This document shows, in pieces, positions 62,440 to 64,000 of a stretch of 64,000 bases of DNA. Numbering within the stretch: the first letter of the stretch is position 1; each line of letters opens with the position of its first letter. A model generated the notes under the pieces. The model saw only the letters and a program-made list of their open reading frames with translations, ran no database searches and had not been told where the DNA came from. The translations under genes and the position numbers were made by a program. Source of the DNA: Nocardioides caeni (GTDB lineage: Bacteria > Actinomycetota > Actinomycetes > Propionibacteriales > Nocardioidaceae); contig NZ_STGW01000011.1 in the NCBI RefSeq assembly GCF_004912195.1, positions 22,029-86,028 on the forward strand. The letters run 5' to 3'.

Positions 62440-64000
62440 CTACGCCGCCGCGCGCGGCCGGTCGCGCCGCCGGCCCCGACTGGTCGGCGTCTGCCGTCCG
62501 TTGCCGTGCGGGGTCGCGGTGGCGTCGCCGGGCACCAGCGGGTTGTTCGGCTCGGGGTCGGTCCCGTCCGGGGTGCCGTCGCCGTCGGAGTCGGGGTTGG
62601 TCGGGTTGGTGCCGTTGGCGAGCTCGTCCTCGTCGGAGATGCCGTCACCGTCGGTGTCGACCGGTGCCGTCGCGGTGTCCTCGGTGCTGGGCTCCTGGGT
62701 CGGCTCCGTGGTCGGCGGCTCCTCGGTGGTCTCGGTCTCCCGCGGCTCCCTGGTCCTGCTCGGCTTCGGCGGCGGAGCCTGCTCGTGGCCCTCCTCCGGC
62801 GCCTCACCCTTCACGTAGGCCGCGGGCGGCAGCTCCTCGACGTCCTCGCCCTCGAGGGCGCGGGTCATCACGGCCGTCCAGGTCTCGGCGGGATAGTCGC
62901 CACCGAAGTACGACGGCAGCCAGTCCTTGAGCTGCTCGTTGCCGATGCCGCGCACATACATGACGGCGGTCGCGAGCTGCGGGGTGTAGCCGACGAACCA
63001 GGCCGAGGAGACCTCGCCCAGGCCGTTGGTGGCGGTGCCCGTCTTGCCGGCGGCCGGCCGATCGAGGGCGAGGGCGGCGCTGCCGGAGCCGGCCTTGACG
63101 ACCTGCTGCAGGGCATAGCCGACATCGTCGGAGACGCCCTCGCGGATCGCGCGGTGGTCGGTGACCTTGTGGTTGTACTTCACGACGCCCTCGGCGTCGA
63201 CGACCTTCTCGATGATGTAGGCGTCGGCGGCGACCCCCCGGTTGGCGATCGTCGCGTAGCCGTTGGCCATGTTGATCGGGCTGACGGTCTGCGAGCCCAG
63301 GGACACATTGGTGCCGGGCTGGAGGCCGGGGCTCGACGTCGGGAAGCCGTAGGGGTCGTTGGCCTCCTCCGCGGGCGGGATGCCCATCTGGTTGGCGGTC
63401 CGGATGATCTTCTGCGGGCCGTCCGGGATGCCGAGCGTCAGGTCGATGTAGGCGGTGTTGATCGAGTCCTGCGTGGCCTTGATGAGGTCGACCTGGCCGT
63501 AGGACCGGTCGCCCTGGTTCTCCACGGGACGCCCGCCGCCGGGCAGCTCGTAGGGGCTGTCGCCGTCGAAGCGGTCCTTGAGCTCATAGCCGGACTCGAT
63601 GCCCGTCGCGAGCGCGAACGGCTTGAACGTCGATCCGGCCTGCCCGCCCTCGACGGCCCAGTTGAGCTGGGACTCGAGGAAGTCCTGGCCGCCGTAGAAG
63701 CCGCGCAACGCGCCGGTGCCGGGCTCGACGGAGGCGACGCCGACGTGCAGCTGCTTGCCGAAGCCCTCGGGCTTGACCTCGAGCACGCCCTCGCGCGCTG
63801 CGTTCATCGCCTTCTGGGTGAAGGTCGTGGTGACCTTGAGACCGCCGCCGTTGATCTGGTCCTCGCTGAAGCCCAGGCGCAGCAGCTCCTTGCGGACCAT
63901 CGTGAGCACGTGGCCGCGCTGGCCGCCGTACTGCTCGTCCTGCTTGATCCTCGGGAAGGACGGCAGGCCGCGCTCGAGCGCCGCCTCGGCCTCGTCGGGG
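62440..64000 (-). CDS. Penicillin-binding protein, C-terminal part (gene continues past window)
   Basis: The visible 520 residues are a transpeptidase domain with all three motifs: SxxK (GSTFKPF), SxN (DSINTAY) and KTG (GKTGTATNG). The N-terminal part, presumably a glycosyltransferase and membrane anchor, lies beyond 64000; the frame is open to the edge. After the domain comes a Pro/Glu/Thr-rich linker, and residues encoded by 62531-62665 form thrombospondin type 3-like calcium repeats (DTDGDGISDEDELANGTNPTNPDSDGDGTPDGTDP). A basic tail follows. Confidence 0.9.
   Translation of the reverse strand, partial: PDEAEAALERGLPSFPRIKQDEQYGGQRGHVLTMVRKELLRLGFSEDQINGGGLKVTTTFTQKAMNAAREGVLEVKPEGFGKQLHVGVASVEPGTGALRGFYGGQDFLESQLNWAVEGGQAGSTFKPFALATGIESGYELKDRFDGDSPYELPGGGRPVENQGDRSYGQVDLIKATQDSINTAYIDLTLGIPDGPQKIIRTANQMGIPPAEEANDPYGFPTSSPGLQPGTNVSLGSQTVSPINMANGYATIANRGVAADAYIIEKVVDAEGVVKYNHKVTDHRAIREGVSDDVGYALQQVVKAGSGSAALALDRPAAGKTGTATNGLGEVSSAWFVGYTPQLATAVMYVRGIGNEQLKDWLPSYFGGDYPAETWTAVMTRALEGEDVEELPPAAYVKGEAPEEGHEQAPPPKPSRTREPRETETTEEPPTTEPTQEPSTEDTATAPVDTDGDGISDEDELANGTNPTNPDSDGDGTPDGTDPEPNNPLVPGDATATPHGNGRQTPTSRGRRRDRPRAAA

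Noticed and set aside
1..64000. CRISPR arrays, tRNA, rRNA and insertion sequences
   Set aside because: I found no regularly spaced repeats, no recognisable cloverleaf or rRNA segments and no transposase motifs.

Overview
This window is very GC-rich chromosomal DNA from a high-GC actinobacterium, most likely Nocardioides or a close relative. Pointers are the frequent GTG/TTG starts and 4-base start/stop overlaps, MpaB-type oxygenases, SulP/MerR and FemX/alanine-racemase pairs, an intein-bearing dnaB, and dispersed palindromes of a kind I associate with Nocardioides. Genus is inference. There is no rRNA, tRNA, CRISPR array, prophage or insertion sequence that I can recognise.

Left part (0-17.9 kb): two MpaB-family oxygenase/TetR pairs, each with a palindromic operator candidate; an HHH/wHTH protein, a LysE exporter and a CDF metal exporter; a membrane diguanylate cyclase whose sensor domain carries a canonical EF-hand loop; a translationally coupled four-gene operon on the minus strand (OmpR-type regulator, histidine kinase fused to a polytopic DUF4173-like domain, ABC ATPase, ABC permease); a second coupled operon (VOC protein, small TOPRIM protein, EamA transporter); a membrane-anchored beta-propeller protein and a YnfA protein.

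Middle (17.9-35.4 kb): an orphan Xre/MbcA-antitoxin-like protein; a 1,889-residue single-chain acyl-CoA carboxylase; an ECF41-type sigma factor whose divergent intergenic region carries two back-to-back matches to the ECF41 promoter motif; DinB and VOC genes; an AAA+ ATPase/TPR pair; a deletion scar that truncated a TetR gene and the divergent DrrA-type ATPase while leaving the permease intact; a CAP-domain secreted protein; a DUF2510/SHOCT protein; and a SulP transporter with its divergent MerR regulator.

Right part (35.5-64 kb): a conserved actinobacterial core region, usually not far from oriC. It contains dnaB (two inteins, one class 3 and one class 1), a MATE transporter, rplI, rpsR, ssb and rpsF, then femX, an alanine-racemase-like gene, a GT87 membrane protein and a penicillin-binding protein that runs off the window. 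Between rpsF and femX sits an accessory block of about 14 kb: an FHA-FHA-trypsin-like protease, endonuclease IV, a broken DUF559-type gene, and a polyamine/GABA module (Cache protein, FadR-type regulator, PotABCD-like importer, two aldehyde dehydrogenases, GabT).

Three dispersed repeat families are visible: a GTCGTCCCGTGC palindrome (3 copies, intergenic), a GTCTCGATACG/CTACTCGACGA element (3 full copies plus a degenerate one, two of which supply the stop codon of the adjacent gene), and one G-run double hairpin inserted in frame in the carboxylase gene.
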